Of a stretch of DNA of 64,000 nucleotides, positions 12,501 through 22,796 are shown one piece after another. The notes under the pieces were generated by a model. That model was not told the DNA's origin. It did not search any database and saw only the letters and a list, made by a program, of their open reading frames with translations. Position 1 is the stretch's first letter; each line of letters opens with the position of its first letter. The translations under genes and the position numbers were made by a program. The DNA comes from Cercospora beticola (lineage: Eukaryota > Ascomycota > Dothideomycetes > Mycosphaerellales > Mycosphaerellaceae): the NCBI RefSeq assembly GCF_033473495.1, contig NC_088935.1:744001-808000 (forward strand), given 5' to 3'.

Positions 12501-12753
12501 GAGCGAGAAGACCGAGGGCACGTCGCTGGATGATGACGCGATTACAAGGATCCTTCGTAGGACCTCCAGCAAAACGAATTACAGGGTTGACGAGAAGCTC
12601 AAATCACGGGACGATGGCACGCCGAACAGAAATAGCGATTCTGCATCACCTACTTCTCCGGAGATCGGACTACCTGCTGTGCATGAGGTGCGAAGTTTCG
12701 AGCGGTCGGATACCGCACCCGGGGCACTTGAATCCGCGAAAGTCATCTCTTGA
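9556..12753 (+). CDS. MABP1/WDR62-like WD40-repeat protein
   Basis: A single exon of 1065 residues. After a Ser/Pro-rich N-terminus (~1-35) the protein consists of two consecutive WD40 arrays up to about residue 780. Clear units include LAVGETGYRPRILIF, VHALSFSPDSRYLASLG, VTALLAFERDGVEFLASASRDRTIQLF and VTGLLLSENGQHLMSCSADRSVVV. The C-terminal ~280 residues are Ser/Arg/Pro-rich and probably disordered, with a final charged segment (~930-980) that could be helical. The layout (long double propeller plus disordered tail) matches the MABP1/WDR62 family of animals and its uncharacterised fungal relatives. Those proteins scaffold MAPK signalling and spindle-pole functions in animals; a fungal role is not established. 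The ATG at 9556 gives a compact N-terminus in a clean context. Confidence 0.88.
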   Translation: MSALYGSIRLTPSNSPFLRSPSPRSPTKHAKEEPCLHLHKSIGTTTVAVSGFDNLYSRSKFAYTAGAAAVVVTVDQDLNITQDFFRAKPNSNGGARDTVGGWPSTPTPRPTSQLIKEGASPLGAASRDWSDSPTGRSSTAKDRIKSATSVALSANGKWLAVGETGYRPRILIFALKEGSSEAPICILSEHSFGVHALSFSPDSRYLASLGTVNDGFLYVWNIEERTGIASLHASNKCTTFINDMTWMGNSIITAGLRFVKIWRPDEDAPSEARESTRHALTTPRPRYETRNSDYGNSILTPKHRVLAGKNSLLGELLDAAFVSVTAISDSKSLLCTEGGEICLLDDRDKMQSLSLAVYTGSTISTARKDDRDMFHVYGANGQTSYLIPDLQRRASSKVTKSPSTSPSRAAFPQNITIAAATLDNAIVTIDSNRSIRMSKRADDLSTDTQSSRCLSAHQDPVLGVLPFGSSIYSKAAFCTYSGKGAVHFWDAEGDTVSETIRMPMEYSDASGNVNEMRTLAVLSDGSMLASGDKFGALALVDLRTKKVKCHIRAHTAEVTALLAFERDGVEFLASASRDRTIQLFMCDGGILDLVQTMDEHAGAVTGLLLSENGQHLMSCSADRSVVVREACIRKADDPRTLAFAMLRAITLKSAPTSMCLAGSPDTILVSSTDRVVAKFSTKTGTSGFSFKCADNENGEAVVLSKILFAPSLNGNPTIVGVSSTDKSVRLYTDYGNLVARDWGHTEGITDAALIAASITSKVEQSASPQIVTVAADSTIFVWHGTATTRSSTQMSDHSNGESASTPTTLGPPLRKVLSHSEISKIRRDRAAEVQDPPSPCNTTAVQPPSPPKVRRKTSRISLAQAPRLEPGFRTNYDTSRRRSLRHRSPSPPSPRNTKKENVRSTSQLGMSLRSKSSENVLRTTATVSNGSGFGTITASTDSVCRTLRMYRKKLAIASSNDKVTPDAFKELEKELRLTAKMLSEKTEGTSLDDDAITRILRRTSSKTNYRVDEKLKSRDDGTPNRNSDSASPTSPEIGLPAVHEVRSFERSDTAPGALESAKVIS

Positions 12754-14794
12754 CGAACATAAAAATACCGCAAGGTTGAATCCACTTCTTCTTTGGATCT
12801 ACTTCATTGCTTGGTTCTAAACTTCTTTTGGGTAGCAGCATGGAATGAGCGAAAAACTTGATTGTCTCGGCGAAGATCTCGAAACCAGGCATTGGGCGGC
12901 GTTGATTAAGATTCCCCATTGAGAAGGCAGGAAGAAGAAGAGACGTTGGAAGAGATTTTTGCCCCCATGATACCCACTCTTCCATCAAATCCGTATGTAT
13001 CAGTCCGAGAAATTTTATTCAAGCATTTTTGTTCACGTTTCTTGACGACTTGCATTATGTATTTCGTGCTTCTGCCATGTGCTGCTATGCTTACGTGCTG
13101 AGTCTCTGGCGGTCTTTCTACCTTAACCAAGAAACGAACAGACCAAGAACAAGGTCGATCATCGTGACGAACAGAACCTGGAAGACAATACCATGACGGC
13201 GCTGAAGTGCTGGACCAAGCAAGAGATGACGACGCGAGTCATGATCTTCACTCCTTTTGATCTGTTTGATCCTGGTCTAGCCCCGGATCTGCTTACTAGG
13301 ATCTTGCCTCTCTGCTGGGATTTCTGGGAAGCTAGGGTGGTTGGTTGGGGCTGTTTCTTATGTCCTCCGATCCGTTCGGATTTCGGCTGAGATGAGGAAA
13401 TGGAGTTGATTAGTGATGGTGCATAGAAAGAAGAGAGGAAGAAGTCGTTGCTTGGAAGCATAGGTGTTGTGGAGCAGGAGAATCCCAAGGAAACGTGGTG
13501 CAGTAGGACATTGTTTGATAAGGTTGAGATGTGGATGATGACATCGATTATTGTGAAGCATCATCGCTTTTCTCTTTGATTAGTATGCTTCGTTTGCTAC
13601 GTGGTTTTGTCTTGGAGATGGAGTGTCTGGCAATGGTGGATGAGGTAAGAACTCAAAGATGGTCTCTTTTTTTCCTGTTCGTCGACAGCTTCTTCGGATT
13701 GGACCCTGAGTGTTCTTATGGCCGAGAAAGTTGTGCATTGTTGCAAGGACGAGGTTGTTTTGTGGTTTCATGGGGGGCCTGTGCGTTCTGGGCCGTCCGT
13801 TCCTAGGGTCAGTCAAGCTGGTGGTGCTTTCGTTTCGCTTGCTTCACGGGACACTCGCCGAGACATGCATACCGCTGCAACAACCCGCTTTGCAGCATTT
13901 GAAGATGGCGAGGCGGACTACTGCGCACTTGTGCAGTTCAATCTAGTTGTCCGAGAGGGACTTGGCTTTCTTTTAATCTCACTGCGACGCTTCCAGTGGG
14001 AATACCAAGGTGACGGTTTGATTACCGCCAGCATCTGGCAGGTAACTGTGCTCCTCGCCCAGGATCTTGCTCGATTGTGCAGGTGCAGGACTTGGGGTAT
14101 ACCATGGTCACCATGTACTGGTCATCGGCTGCTCGGGTGCTTTTTGGTTCCATCACATCCCCATGCGACACGCACACACGAACTGGGCATGGAGAAGTTT
14201 ATATTGACTTCTTCACTCTGGCTTAGGTTTAACGGTCCTCCGCCTTTCCAGTCGTCTGGGTTCTTGCCGGTCATCTTTGTGGCATCCGATCTCTATAGGC
14301 TTTTGTCAGGGTGTTCCACGGGCATTCTGCGGCGTGCACTTCTGTTCTCTAAGTTCCAAGTCGACTTCGTGCGTAGCTTTCTTCAGTTCTTCCTTTCCTG
14401 GGTCGAGGCTTACCTCCTCTTCTCCTCAATTTGGCCAGTGCAAGAGTGCTGAAGCCGTTTCGACATCACCTTGTTCCTACGGATTAGGCCTTCTTACCAT
14501 TAGTGGTAGTTATCCCGACAACCACAAGTACCACACTTGACGACACTGCTTCTTCTCGACGATTCAATTGTCGGGATATCCTGACAGCGCGAAGGAGGGG
14601 AGGTGCACAACAGGATCGCCAAAATGCTCCCGTGTTGATGACGGGAGCAAGACTACATCATCGATTCAGCGAAATCTTGCGTCGCAAATACACAACGCTC
14701 GTATGCGACGGCGTTTGAGAAGGTGACGAAAAGGCCGTTGGACTATACAGGGCAAGACACCGAAGACGAGAGAGCTCGATTGCGGCAAACCAAA
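12754..14794. other. intergenic region, WD40 3' side to receptor promoter
   Basis: About 2 kb without a supported gene. A 244-codon open frame at 13718-14452 has no recognisable domain and scattered Cys/Trp, and I do not call it. A perfect 8-bp inverted repeat lies at 14626-14648. Confidence 0.5.
14626..14648. repeat. perfect 8-bp inverted repeat (hairpin potential)
   Basis: GCTCCCGT and ACGGGAGC are separated by 7 bases. This could form a GC-rich stem-loop about 150 bases upstream of the receptor ATG, either in its 5' UTR or as a palindromic operator-like site. Confidence 0.6.
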
Positions 14795-16298
14795 ATGACC
14801 TCTGGCCATGCCTCACCGGCGGCAGTGGTGGCCGTGGCCATCATCATGACCGTCCTTGCTTGCATATTCGTCGCGATGCGACTGTATGCGCGAATATGCC
14901 TGGCAAGAAGCGCGGGATGGGACGACTTGTGCATATCATTTTCCATGGTTGGTCCTCTCCTCCATCTCTCCGTCCGCGGAGATCTTCTCGGAAAATGTGA
15001 TCTCGAATGAAACGCGAAATGCTGATGTTTGGTCGTGCAGCTCTTCGCAATCGCGACCATGGTCGTGATAATTCTCCAAGTCGAAACAGGAATGGGCAGA
15101 CATTCGAAAGACATCGAACCGCATGAGTTGACGAGGAATTTGAAAGCTGTGAGTTCCTTCCAGCCTCCATACGGGATACTGCAAAGTCATTGTCGTGAAA
15201 AAGTGAGCTGACAGCTCGATCATCCAGTTCTGGGTATCGCTCTACGTGTACAACATATCCCTCACACTGTCCAAAGTCTCTATCCTGATCCAGTACTTGC
15301 GGATTTTCCCTCAGAGGTGGTTCCGGATATCCACATGGTGTCTGATGGCCTTTATTATCGCTTACGGAATTTATGCTGTGTTGACTGCGATTTTCCTGTG
15401 CTGGCCGATTGCTTATTTCTGGGACCGGACGATTGAGGGTGGGAAGTGTTTGAATCAGTTCGCGATTTGGTGAGCGTCATCTGAGCGCGCTTTTGGAGTT
15501 GGGAGGCTGACTTCGATCAGGTTCACCAATGCGGGCCTTAATATCGCAACCGATATAGCGACCACAATACTTCCACTTCCCGTCCTCAACGCACTCGAAT
15601 TACCCAAACGACAACGACGGGCGTTGATGCTGGTCTTCGGCCTGGGAGGGTTCACGTGCATCATCTCGATCCTGCGGTTACAGTCGCTATATGTGATCGC
15701 CAACGCTGAAGATGTGTCCTGGGAGAATCCATTGGCCGCAATCTGGTCAGTCGTCGAAATGAACACAGCAATCATCGCATCTTGTGGTCCAACCATAAGA
15801 CGACTTTTCCCAGCCTTGCTCAAAGCCACCAGCATCGGCGGAAGTCTCTCCCATACCAATCCTGACAACTTAGGCCGAACAGGAGGCTCCAAAGGCCCAT
15901 GGACTGCATCTGGCACAGGAGCCGGAACATCAGGAACCCACTCTTCGAACAAGTCGCCGTTCACGAGTATGATGAGATCAGGGCGTAACCACAACATTCC
16001 TCCTCCAGTAGGAGCGTACCACAGCATGCCTGAAAATGATAGCAGAGGCGATGGATTCATCGCACCAAAGAGTGGACTGCTGGTAGGAAAATCGAAAAGC
16101 CATATCCGAGCGCAAGACAGCATGGATGATATCGAATTGCACCAACATATGCCTTTCCCGCAGGGAAAAATACATGTTATGACGAGTATTGAGCAAGCCA
16201 GAGATGAAATGGAACGAGAAAAGAGTCGTGATGGTGATGGGTCGGAAAGTACCAAGGAGTTGGTGCGGGAGAGGACACATGATAGACGATCTTCATGA
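14795..16298 (+). CDS. Pth11-like rhodopsin-domain integral membrane protein
   Basis: Four exons (14795-14947, 15041-15148, 15228-15469, 15521-16298) give 426 residues. It belongs to the fungal rhodopsin-fold receptor family (fungal Pth11-related GPCR-like proteins). Support comes from seven predicted hydrophobic segments: VVAVAIIMTVLACIFVAMRLY, then MVVIIL..., the YNISLTLSKVSILIQYLRIF region with its family-typical K/Y/F pattern, CLMAFIIAYGIYAVLTAIFLCWPIAYFW, IATDIATTILPLPVL, LMLVFGLGGFTCIISILR and a final short one. There is a long hydrophilic cytoplasmic tail. The family signature W-D-D in loop 1 is present, and no CFEM domain precedes it. Introns 2-4 have good donors; intron 1 has a weak donor (GTTGGT), so that join is the least certain. 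Ligand and signalling role are unknown. Confidence 0.87.
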
Positions 16299-16830
16299 GC
16301 ATTGAGCTGGTCTACATCTTGTTGCTTGCCTATCTTGCTTTGCCATCATTTCGAGCACGCATGCTTGTGGCAGGAGCGACTGTTTATGTACAGGACATAG
16401 CAAGTCCCGCCATGATGAAATGCGATCGTACTCGGCGTATTGGCCATTGTCGACTTGACTGTACGTCCGTCCTGCAACAGCAGGAGGCCCAAGTTACACG
16501 CGGCCGCAGCGGTCATTCTCGACACGGAATATTTCTCAACGTGTCGAACACTGCGGCCAGCAATTTTTGAGCCCTGTGCCAGGATAACCGGAATTCCGCA
16601 AAGGGCACACGCCTGGCAAGATGACCCGTCCAGTCGAGCCAGTTCCTAGCTCAGCGGTCTCGTTGGATCATTTCGGTCACGACAGTGACCGATTAGCCGA
16701 ACTTTCGAAGGCAAGAGGACACGCCATCCCCAGATGTCGTAACCAGGCCAGCAGTTCCTGGCACCGCAGCATGTTGCTGATTGATCATCTCCGTCAATGA
16801 TACAGTGCATCCGCAATGTTGTCGTCGCTA
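16299..16830. other. intergenic region between convergent receptor and Utp7 genes
   Basis: About 530 bases between two 3' ends. Probable 3' UTRs; no coding signal seen. Confidence 0.6.
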
Positions 16831-18516
16831 TCAGCCACCTTTCCTCACAAATCGTGCAAGAGCCGGACCAAGCTCTTCTTGCGCTTTTCCTTCCTTTGCT
16901 TCTTTGGCCTGCTTTCTCTGCTTCTCGCGGAGTTCCATGACCCTCATCTTGTGCTCGTCAATCACGTTCTTGTTGCCCTTCTTACGCATGTATTTTCGCA
17001 GACTGCTGTTCTTGCCTCGGCCGCGATTCTTCAGTTGCTCAATTCGTTCTCGCCCTGCTTCGGCTCCGGTCTTGCGATCAAGATCCTTTTCGCGTTGTCG
17101 CTGCTCATGGGAGGCGCTATCAAGATTGCCAATTGCGTTCGGATCAAGGCTGATCATTTCCGGCTGGAGTTTGTTCAACAGAGATTTGACTTCAGCCTCC
17201 TGTCGCTGCTTGGCATTCTCGTATGGATTCTGCTCCAGTGCATCGAAATTGGGCTCGCCAGCACCAGGCACGATAATGGATGAGAAACCTTGATTGTGAC
17301 CAATGCCGAGGATATCTTCGAATGGGCACCAGCGGACTCTTTCCACGGCCTGGTTCTGCGCACCCCACGCCATGTATGGCGATTGCACCTTGCTTTGTTC
17401 AACATCGTCGTGGTGCTTGGTGAACAAATCCTTCCAGATCGTAGTCTGTGTACCCCAGCCGACTGCCGTCAAATTTCGATCGCTGATGGCTAGACTAGCT
17501 CCTGGTGCGCGCAAAAAGTACTCATGTACGGGCTTGTAATTGCGCACATCCCAGACTGCCATCTTCTTGTCCAGTCCAGTGCTGACCGTGTATCTTCCTT
17601 CACGATCGACCGCAAGAGAGCTCACAGGACCACGATGGCAAAGCATCTTGACGAGTGGTGCAGTGGAATTAGGCGACCACAACGAAACTGTACCGTCGTG
17701 TTGCCCAACGTGGAGAATTGCGTTGTAGGGATTCTGCCCGAAAGCTGTGGGGGATCTCTGCTTGGTGCTCATCTGCATCACGAGCTGCCCGGTGCTTGTG
17801 TCCTGCCACTTGAGCCATCCTGATCTTCCAATTGTGGCCAGAAGGTAGTGGTATGGTAGAAACTCCATGTGTGTGACCTCGATGTGCTGGTCCAAGTTGT
17901 GTATCTCAACGCCGTGGTGGTCGTAAATGTAGACGTTCTTCTTTTGTGCCACCGCGAGGTACTGGCTATTGTGCAGATATTTCACATCGTGAACGGTCTC
18001 TCCCAATTGCAGTTCATAGTTCAACTTCCCACTCCGCCAATCCAGCGAGGCAATATGCCCTTTGCGCCCACCCAACACAAGGTCTTTGCCGTTCCTGGAA
18101 TAATCGAAGGTGTACGGCCCCAAATCGGTGAGCTTGAGCTCGAAGCCCTTCTTCGCAGTTTCGACGCTGACAGCACTCCGGATGTCGTCTTGTCGCGCTT
18201 TGTATGTCCTCTCCAATTCATGCTCGGGCTCGAGAAATCCAGAGTCGTTCTCGAGCAGAATTTCTGCATCTTTCGCCTTGAGCGCAGCATCTCTGTAGCG
18301 CTCTTCCAGTGCTTTGAGATTCCCTCGCAGTTTCTTGTCCTTGATGCTTCGTAGCTGCACTGACTTTCCACGACCATATTGCCGGTTTGCCTCTTGCTGG
18401 CGCTTCTTCTGCTCGGCCTGCTCTGGCGTGAGCTGCGCTGTTGGACCTCTCTTCTTCTTCGGCACCTCCAATTCTTCCCCTCCGGATCGAGCGACGATCT
18501 CCTGCTCAGTGGCCAT
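16831..18516 (-). CDS. utp7: U3 snoRNP/SSU-processome WD40 protein Utp7
   Basis: A single exon of 561 residues from the ATG at 18516. An in-frame ATG at 18567 would add 17 residues, but the shorter form begins with the acidic MATEQEI segment typical of the start of such proteins. Utp7 (human WDR46/BING4) is a nucleolar scaffold of the small-subunit processome needed for 18S pre-rRNA maturation. Evidence: a basic N-terminal coiled region (KKRQQEANRQYGRGKSVQLR), central WD40 repeats (for example FDYSRNGKDLVLGGRKGHIASLDW), and the BING4CT C-terminal domain with PYMAWG, VRWCPFEDILGIGHNQG, IVPGAGEPNFD and NPYENAKQRQEAEVKSLL. A Lys/Arg-rich tail follows. It is head-to-head with aspartate aminotransferase. 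Confidence 0.93.
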   Translation of the reverse strand: MATEQEIVARSGGEELEVPKKKRGPTAQLTPEQAEQKKRQQEANRQYGRGKSVQLRSIKDKKLRGNLKALEERYRDAALKAKDAEILLENDSGFLEPEHELERTYKARQDDIRSAVSVETAKKGFELKLTDLGPYTFDYSRNGKDLVLGGRKGHIASLDWRSGKLNYELQLGETVHDVKYLHNSQYLAVAQKKNVYIYDHHGVEIHNLDQHIEVTHMEFLPYHYLLATIGRSGWLKWQDTSTGQLVMQMSTKQRSPTAFGQNPYNAILHVGQHDGTVSLWSPNSTAPLVKMLCHRGPVSSLAVDREGRYTVSTGLDKKMAVWDVRNYKPVHEYFLRAPGASLAISDRNLTAVGWGTQTTIWKDLFTKHHDDVEQSKVQSPYMAWGAQNQAVERVRWCPFEDILGIGHNQGFSSIIVPGAGEPNFDALEQNPYENAKQRQEAEVKSLLNKLQPEMISLDPNAIGNLDSASHEQRQREKDLDRKTGAEAGRERIEQLKNRGRGKNSSLRKYMRKKGNKNVIDEHKMRVMELREKQRKQAKEAKEGKAQEELGPALARFVRKGG

Positions 18517-18843
18517 TGTGCCGGCCTTTATCGTGGTGCGAACATTTCTGTGGCCGCTAGATTTCAAAACCCGAGTCGAGCTTGAACTTTTTAGATCTCG
18601 ACGGCTCGGCCCGGGTCACGCTCCGATACCGCGCGAAGGCACGTTTTTGTTTCACAGCTCCATAAAATCTCCAGACTCTCGAACCATCACCCACTAGCTC
18701 CATTGCCCCGTCGACTGTCATCCGCGTCTCCTTGTGTTTCCGCATCAGCACATCAGACACGTTTCCTTTCATCAGCCATTGGACTTCTGCGACTTCACAC
18801 CCTCCTTCAATCGCATACAACACCTCCGACCCCCCTTGCCACC
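18517..18843. promoter_or_regulatory. shared bidirectional promoter, Utp7 / aspartate aminotransferase
   Basis: Only ~330 bases (276 if the longer Utp7 start is used) separate two divergent start codons. The right half is CT-rich, as in fungal leaders. An ATTGG (CCAAT on the minus strand) lies at 18778-18782. Both genes are housekeeping genes, so a common nucleosome-free region is plausible. Confidence 0.5.
18778..18782 (-). promoter_or_regulatory. possible CCAAT box
   Basis: CCAAT on the minus strand, 62 bases before the aspartate aminotransferase ATG. Pentamers occur by chance, so this is a weak call. Confidence 0.2.
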
Positions 18844-20127
18844 ATGATCGCCAAGTCCGCCCTTCAGCGAGCTGCGGCAGCTCCAGCTCGCGCCGCCTTC
18901 CAGCAACAATCCATCCGTGCCGCATCAGCCTGGTCGCAAGTGCCACAAGGCCCACCAGATGCGATTCTCGGAATCACTGAGGCATTCAAGAAGGACAGCA
19001 ACAGCAAGAAGATCAACTTGGGTGTCGGTGCATACCGCGATGACAAGGGCAAGCCATATGTCCTCCCATCCGTGAAGACCGCCGAGCAAAAGGTTGTGCA
19101 GCAGAACTTGGACAAGGAGTACGCTGGCATCACTGGTGTGCCAGACTTCACCAAGGCCGCTGCTCTTCTCGCCTATGGCCCGGACAGCGCAGCCCTCAAG
19201 GAGGGTCGCGTCGTCATTACACAGTCCATCTCTGGTACTGGTGCTCTGCGGATAGGTGGTGAGTTCCTGGCTCGTCACTACCCAGGCGCAAAGGCCATTT
19301 ACATCCCAACTCCGTCGTGGGCCAACCACAAGGCGGTCTTCTCCGACAGCGGCCTCGAGGTCAAGCAGTACAGATACTACAACAAGGATACCATTGGACT
19401 CGACTTCGATGGTATGGTGGCAGACATCAAGGCTATGCCAAAGGGCTCCATCGTCCTGCTCCACGCCTGCGCCCACAACCCAACTGGTGTCGACCCAACT
19501 GAGGAGCAGTGGAAGGCCATCAGTGACGCAGTCAAGGAGGGCGAGCACTTCCCATTCTTCGACATGGCCTACCAGGGCTTTGCCTCTGGTGATACCGACA
19601 AGGATGCATTCGCGCTCCGCTACTTCATCCAGCAAGGCCACCAGCCATGCTTGGCCCAGTCGTTCGCCAAGAACATGGGTCTCTACGGCGAGCGTGTTGG
19701 TGCTTTCTCCATTGTCACCTCCTCTCCAGAGGAGAAGACCCGCGTCGATTCGCAGGTCAAGATCTTGGTCCGCCCACTCTACTCCAACCCACCGGTTCAC
19801 GGCGCCCGCATTGCCAGCACTATCCTGAACGATCCAGCCCTCAACAAGCAGTGGCTCGGTGAGGTGAAGGAGATGGCAGACCGCATCATCAAGATGCGTG
19901 CTCTCCTGAAGGGCAACCTGGAGAAGCTCGGTAGCAAGCACAACTGGGATCACATCACTTCGCAGATCGGCATGTTTGCATACACTGGTCTGAAGCCTGA
20001 GCAAATGACGAAGCTCGCCGAGGAGCACTCAGTGTACGCAACCAAGGACGGCCGTATCAGCGTTGCTGGTATTACGTCTGAGAATGTTGGCCGGCTCGCC
20101 GAAGCGATCTATAAGATCACTGGTTGA
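18844..20127 (+). CDS. aspartate aminotransferase, mitochondrial
   Basis: A single exon of 427 residues starting at the ATG at 18844 (context ACCATGA). The first ~30 residues are rich in Ala, Arg and Ser with no acidic residue, as in a mitochondrial presequence. The rest is a class I PLP-dependent aminotransferase: [64 protein letters not shown], and the PLP lysine in [14 protein letters not shown] (Lys276). C-terminal [10 protein letters not shown] and IGMFAYTGL are also present. It interconverts aspartate plus 2-oxoglutarate with oxaloacetate plus glutamate, and works in the malate-aspartate shuttle. Codon use is strongly C/G-ending, suggesting high expression. That bias also leaves a long meaningless antisense frame. 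Confidence 0.96.
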   Translation: MIAKSALQRAAAAPARAAFQQQSIRAASAWSQVPQGPPDAILGITEAFKKDSNSKKINLGVGAYRDDKGKPYVLPSVKTAEQKVVQQNLDKEYAGITGVPDFTKAAALLAYGPDSAALKEGRVVITQSISGTGALRIGGEFLARHYPGAKAIYIPTPSWANHKAVFSDSGLEVKQYRYYNKDTIGLDFDGMVADIKAMPKGSIVLLHACAHNPTGVDPTEEQWKAISDAVKEGEHFPFFDMAYQGFASGDTDKDAFALRYFIQQGHQPCLAQSFAKNMGLYGERVGAFSIVTSSPEEKTRVDSQVKILVRPLYSNPPVHGARIASTILNDPALNKQWLGEVKEMADRIIKMRALLKGNLEKLGSKHNWDHITSQIGMFAYTGLKPEQMTKLAEEHSVYATKDGRISVAGITSENVGRLAEAIYKITG

Positions 20128-21819
20128 AGCGGGCATCGCGTGCTGGGGAAAACTGTACACTAGCGACTCGCGCAGGAGCCAGCGATAGACGGGTTGATTC
20201 CGAGATCCAATACGTGCTTTGACCTCGAGGAGGATGGGGAAGACATAGCTGCATGCAGTGTGCTTTGCCTCTCGGAGGAAAACGATGTATAATAGACTGA
20301 CGAGTATGATCCACACACTTCCCGAAACGTCCAGGCCGACTACTTCACACATCGTGGGGCTGCTTATGTTCGCGTTTCAAGCACGCCTTGACCGACTGTC
20401 ATCAATGTGTTGTCATGGCGCGGCGTGGTCGATCCTGGGAGCCATCCGTGCCATCCTCGTGCGCGCGGCCGTTGACAGCATCGTGCAGTGCGATACAGCC
20501 TTCTCCCGCAGTTCGGTGCAGCGACAGTGCGCTGGGACGGCGGCAGTCTGCCCTACTCGGTGAAGGCTGAGCCTCTGGACGCTTGAACGTCGCGATCTCC
20601 ACGTGCTCCCGTTGCACGGAAGGTGCAGAGAGTGCAGTCCCGCTGATCGCTGCAATGTTAGCGCAGTGGCAGACGCCGAACGACACATCCCGGAGCTCCC
20701 ACAACGGTAAGACAGATGCACATCCCTTATCTCTGCGATGCTTGGCCCTGACCTCGACTCCACCTGCTCGTTGCTCACCGGCGTCGTGCTCCCACTCACA
20801 GGCTCGCTATGTCCGGCGGGTGAAGCTGTCGTGCAGCGCGCGGTGGAGCTGCGATGAGGAGAAGTGTGTTCTCGGCCCTGGTCGACTAGCAGCGCCGGTC
20901 GATCACAGCAGAGTTTAGACCCTGCTTCCCTGTCGCACTGTGCAGTGACGTCGTTGGGGACAGGCACAGTTTTTTGCGCGAGTGTGACGAGCCTGTTGCG
21001 CGTGGAGCATTGTCTATATATCGATATACAGGCGACGCATATCTCGACAAAAGAAATCACCACCATATGCAGCCTTGCGGGAGGTGCGTGGGAGCGAGGC
21101 GCCCGCCCGCCATGGCCCTGCGGCGGCAGCGTGACAGAGGTCGCACGAAATGTTAGCTTCAGCATAGGCGGTAGACCAGTTTTCCAACGTGCTCCACCAG
21201 AGCATTACTCTGCGCGCTCAACATCCGAATCCCCCCTCCTTCCTGTCCTCCGTGCGCACCTAATCGCGGCCGTGGGTGAGTGGTGCTGTGCAGTGTTAAG
21301 CTCGCCGTGAGCCGTTCCCCATTTCTCACCGTGTGCCCAGCGCTCACCCTCCGCACCCCATCACCCTTCACGCCTGCCAGCCAGCCCGCCCGGTGAGAGA
21401 GCAACCAACCGACAACGCAGGCACGCACGCGGGCAGGAAGCTAATCGTCCTGTCAAGATCGCGCACAACGTCGCCGCCCCAACAGGCCCAACCTTGCCCG
21501 GCCGCTGCACCGGTGCTCTGGCGACATCATCTCCTCCTCCGCCAGCTGACATCATCGTGCTCGGGGCTACTCACACAGCACACACGCGCGCGCAGAAATC
21601 AGCCGAGCTTGCACTTGCAGCACGGATTGCGGCAGGCAGCCCACACTGCGACCACCGACCGTCGCCGTCGTCCTCTGCTCCGTCGTTCGGACCCAGGCGC
21701 CAAGCATACCCTCACTTGCGCCGACGACAGCGGACCTCGAGCACGAAGTCGACCCGCCCCAATCACCCACTATCCATCCTCCCACCCAAGTTTACCGATA
21801 CCAGAGATATCCCCCAACC
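20128..21819. other. intergenic region and Ypd1 promoter/leader
   Basis: About 1.7 kb with no supported gene. The last 500 bases are C-rich and contain open frames in several phases without domain resemblance. A 12-base AT palindrome (21017-21028) is present. Probably the promoter and long 5' UTR of the Ypd1 gene. Confidence 0.5.
21017..21028. repeat. 12-base palindrome TATATCGATATA
   Basis: Perfect palindrome in an otherwise GC-rich stretch about 800 bases upstream of Ypd1. Significance unknown. Confidence 0.4.
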
Positions 21820-22796
21820 ATGCCTGCGGCAGATCAGAAAGTACGCCGCTCTCCTACTTCTCCCACTGCTTTTCTTCGGCAACACCAGCAGCGTATGAGC
21901 CTCGACTTTGCCGCCGGGAGGCCGTCAGCGGGAGCCGGAGCGCAAAAACACTGCGAGCTGCAGTGCTGCTGCTCGCCATCCTCCACGACGCGCCGACCGC
22001 AGCTCAATCGCAATGCCGTGTCCGAATACTTCACCCCACGTCACTTTCAACTTGCGCGAGCGCACGAGTATAGCTTTGACGCTGATGGTGTGTCTGATGA
22101 GCAGCCCGACGAGAATGTCTCGATCGAAAAACTGTTTGGCGATCTGATTGATCCGGCCACATTCGAGCAGGTGAGTGAACAGAGCAAACCTTCTGCGTGC
22201 GAAGCGCGATTTCGAGGGACAAGACAACTGACATATGGACCCCAAACCCAGATTCTCGAAATGGACGATGACGAAGACGAGCGCGAGTTCAGCAAATCGA
22301 TAGTCTACGATTTCTTTGATCAAGCCGCAAATACCTTCAAGCAGATGCACCAGGGTCTGTAAGTATTTTTCACAACGTCCCTCCCCTTTCCGACAAAACT
22401 GCGCGGCGACCGGATGAAAAGTAAAGAGGAAGAAGAACCATCTCCCCTCCTCAGAACAACGGCACAACTAACCACCAACTCCCCTCTCCCAACAGCAAAG
22501 ATAAAGATCTCGAAGTTCTCTCATCCCTAGGCCATTTCCTCAAGGGCTCCTCAGCAACCCTTGGTCTCAACAAAGTCAAAGACTCGTGCGAGAAGATCCA
22601 ACATTTCGGCGCTCGTAAAGACGAAACAGGCAACAAAGATGTTGCCGATGACAAAGAGAGCCTGAGGAACTGTGAAAAGTACATCACGCAAGCCGAGAAG
22701 GATTTCAAGGATGCCGAGCGAGTGCTACGGAAATTCTACCACGAGGAAGTCCCTGAGAGCAGTACGGAGGACTCGTCTGCTGCGGAGAAGTCTTAG
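21820..22796 (+). CDS. ypd1: histidine phosphotransfer protein Ypd1
   Basis: The last three exons are clear: one ending at 22170, then 22252-22358 and 22496-22796. They encode the HPt phosphorelay protein that passes phosphate from hybrid histidine kinases to Ssk1- and Skn7-type response regulators in osmotic and oxidative stress signalling. Diagnostic sequence is ATFEQ/ILEMDDDEDEREFSKSIV, YDFFDQA, and the phospho-acceptor motif LGHFLKGSSATLGL (His in HFLKGSS), followed by KVKDSCEKIQHFGARKDETG. The start is less sure. The ATG at 21820 opens a frame of 117 codons before the first sure intron, but its first part is Cys/Ser/Arg-rich and unlike the family. I suspect another intron with a donor at 21841 (GTACGC) and an acceptor near 22002 or 22104, giving a short MPAADQK first exon. 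Confidence 0.88.

Noticed and set aside
13718..14452. 244-codon frame downstream of the WD40 gene
   Set aside because: No recognisable domain, scattered Cys/Trp, and no supporting splice or start context. It could still be an orphan gene, but the evidence is too weak.
18925..20028. 367-codon open frame antisense to aspartate aminotransferase
   Set aside because: It mirrors a highly codon-biased gene. Such genes often leave a long open antisense frame; there is no domain resemblance.
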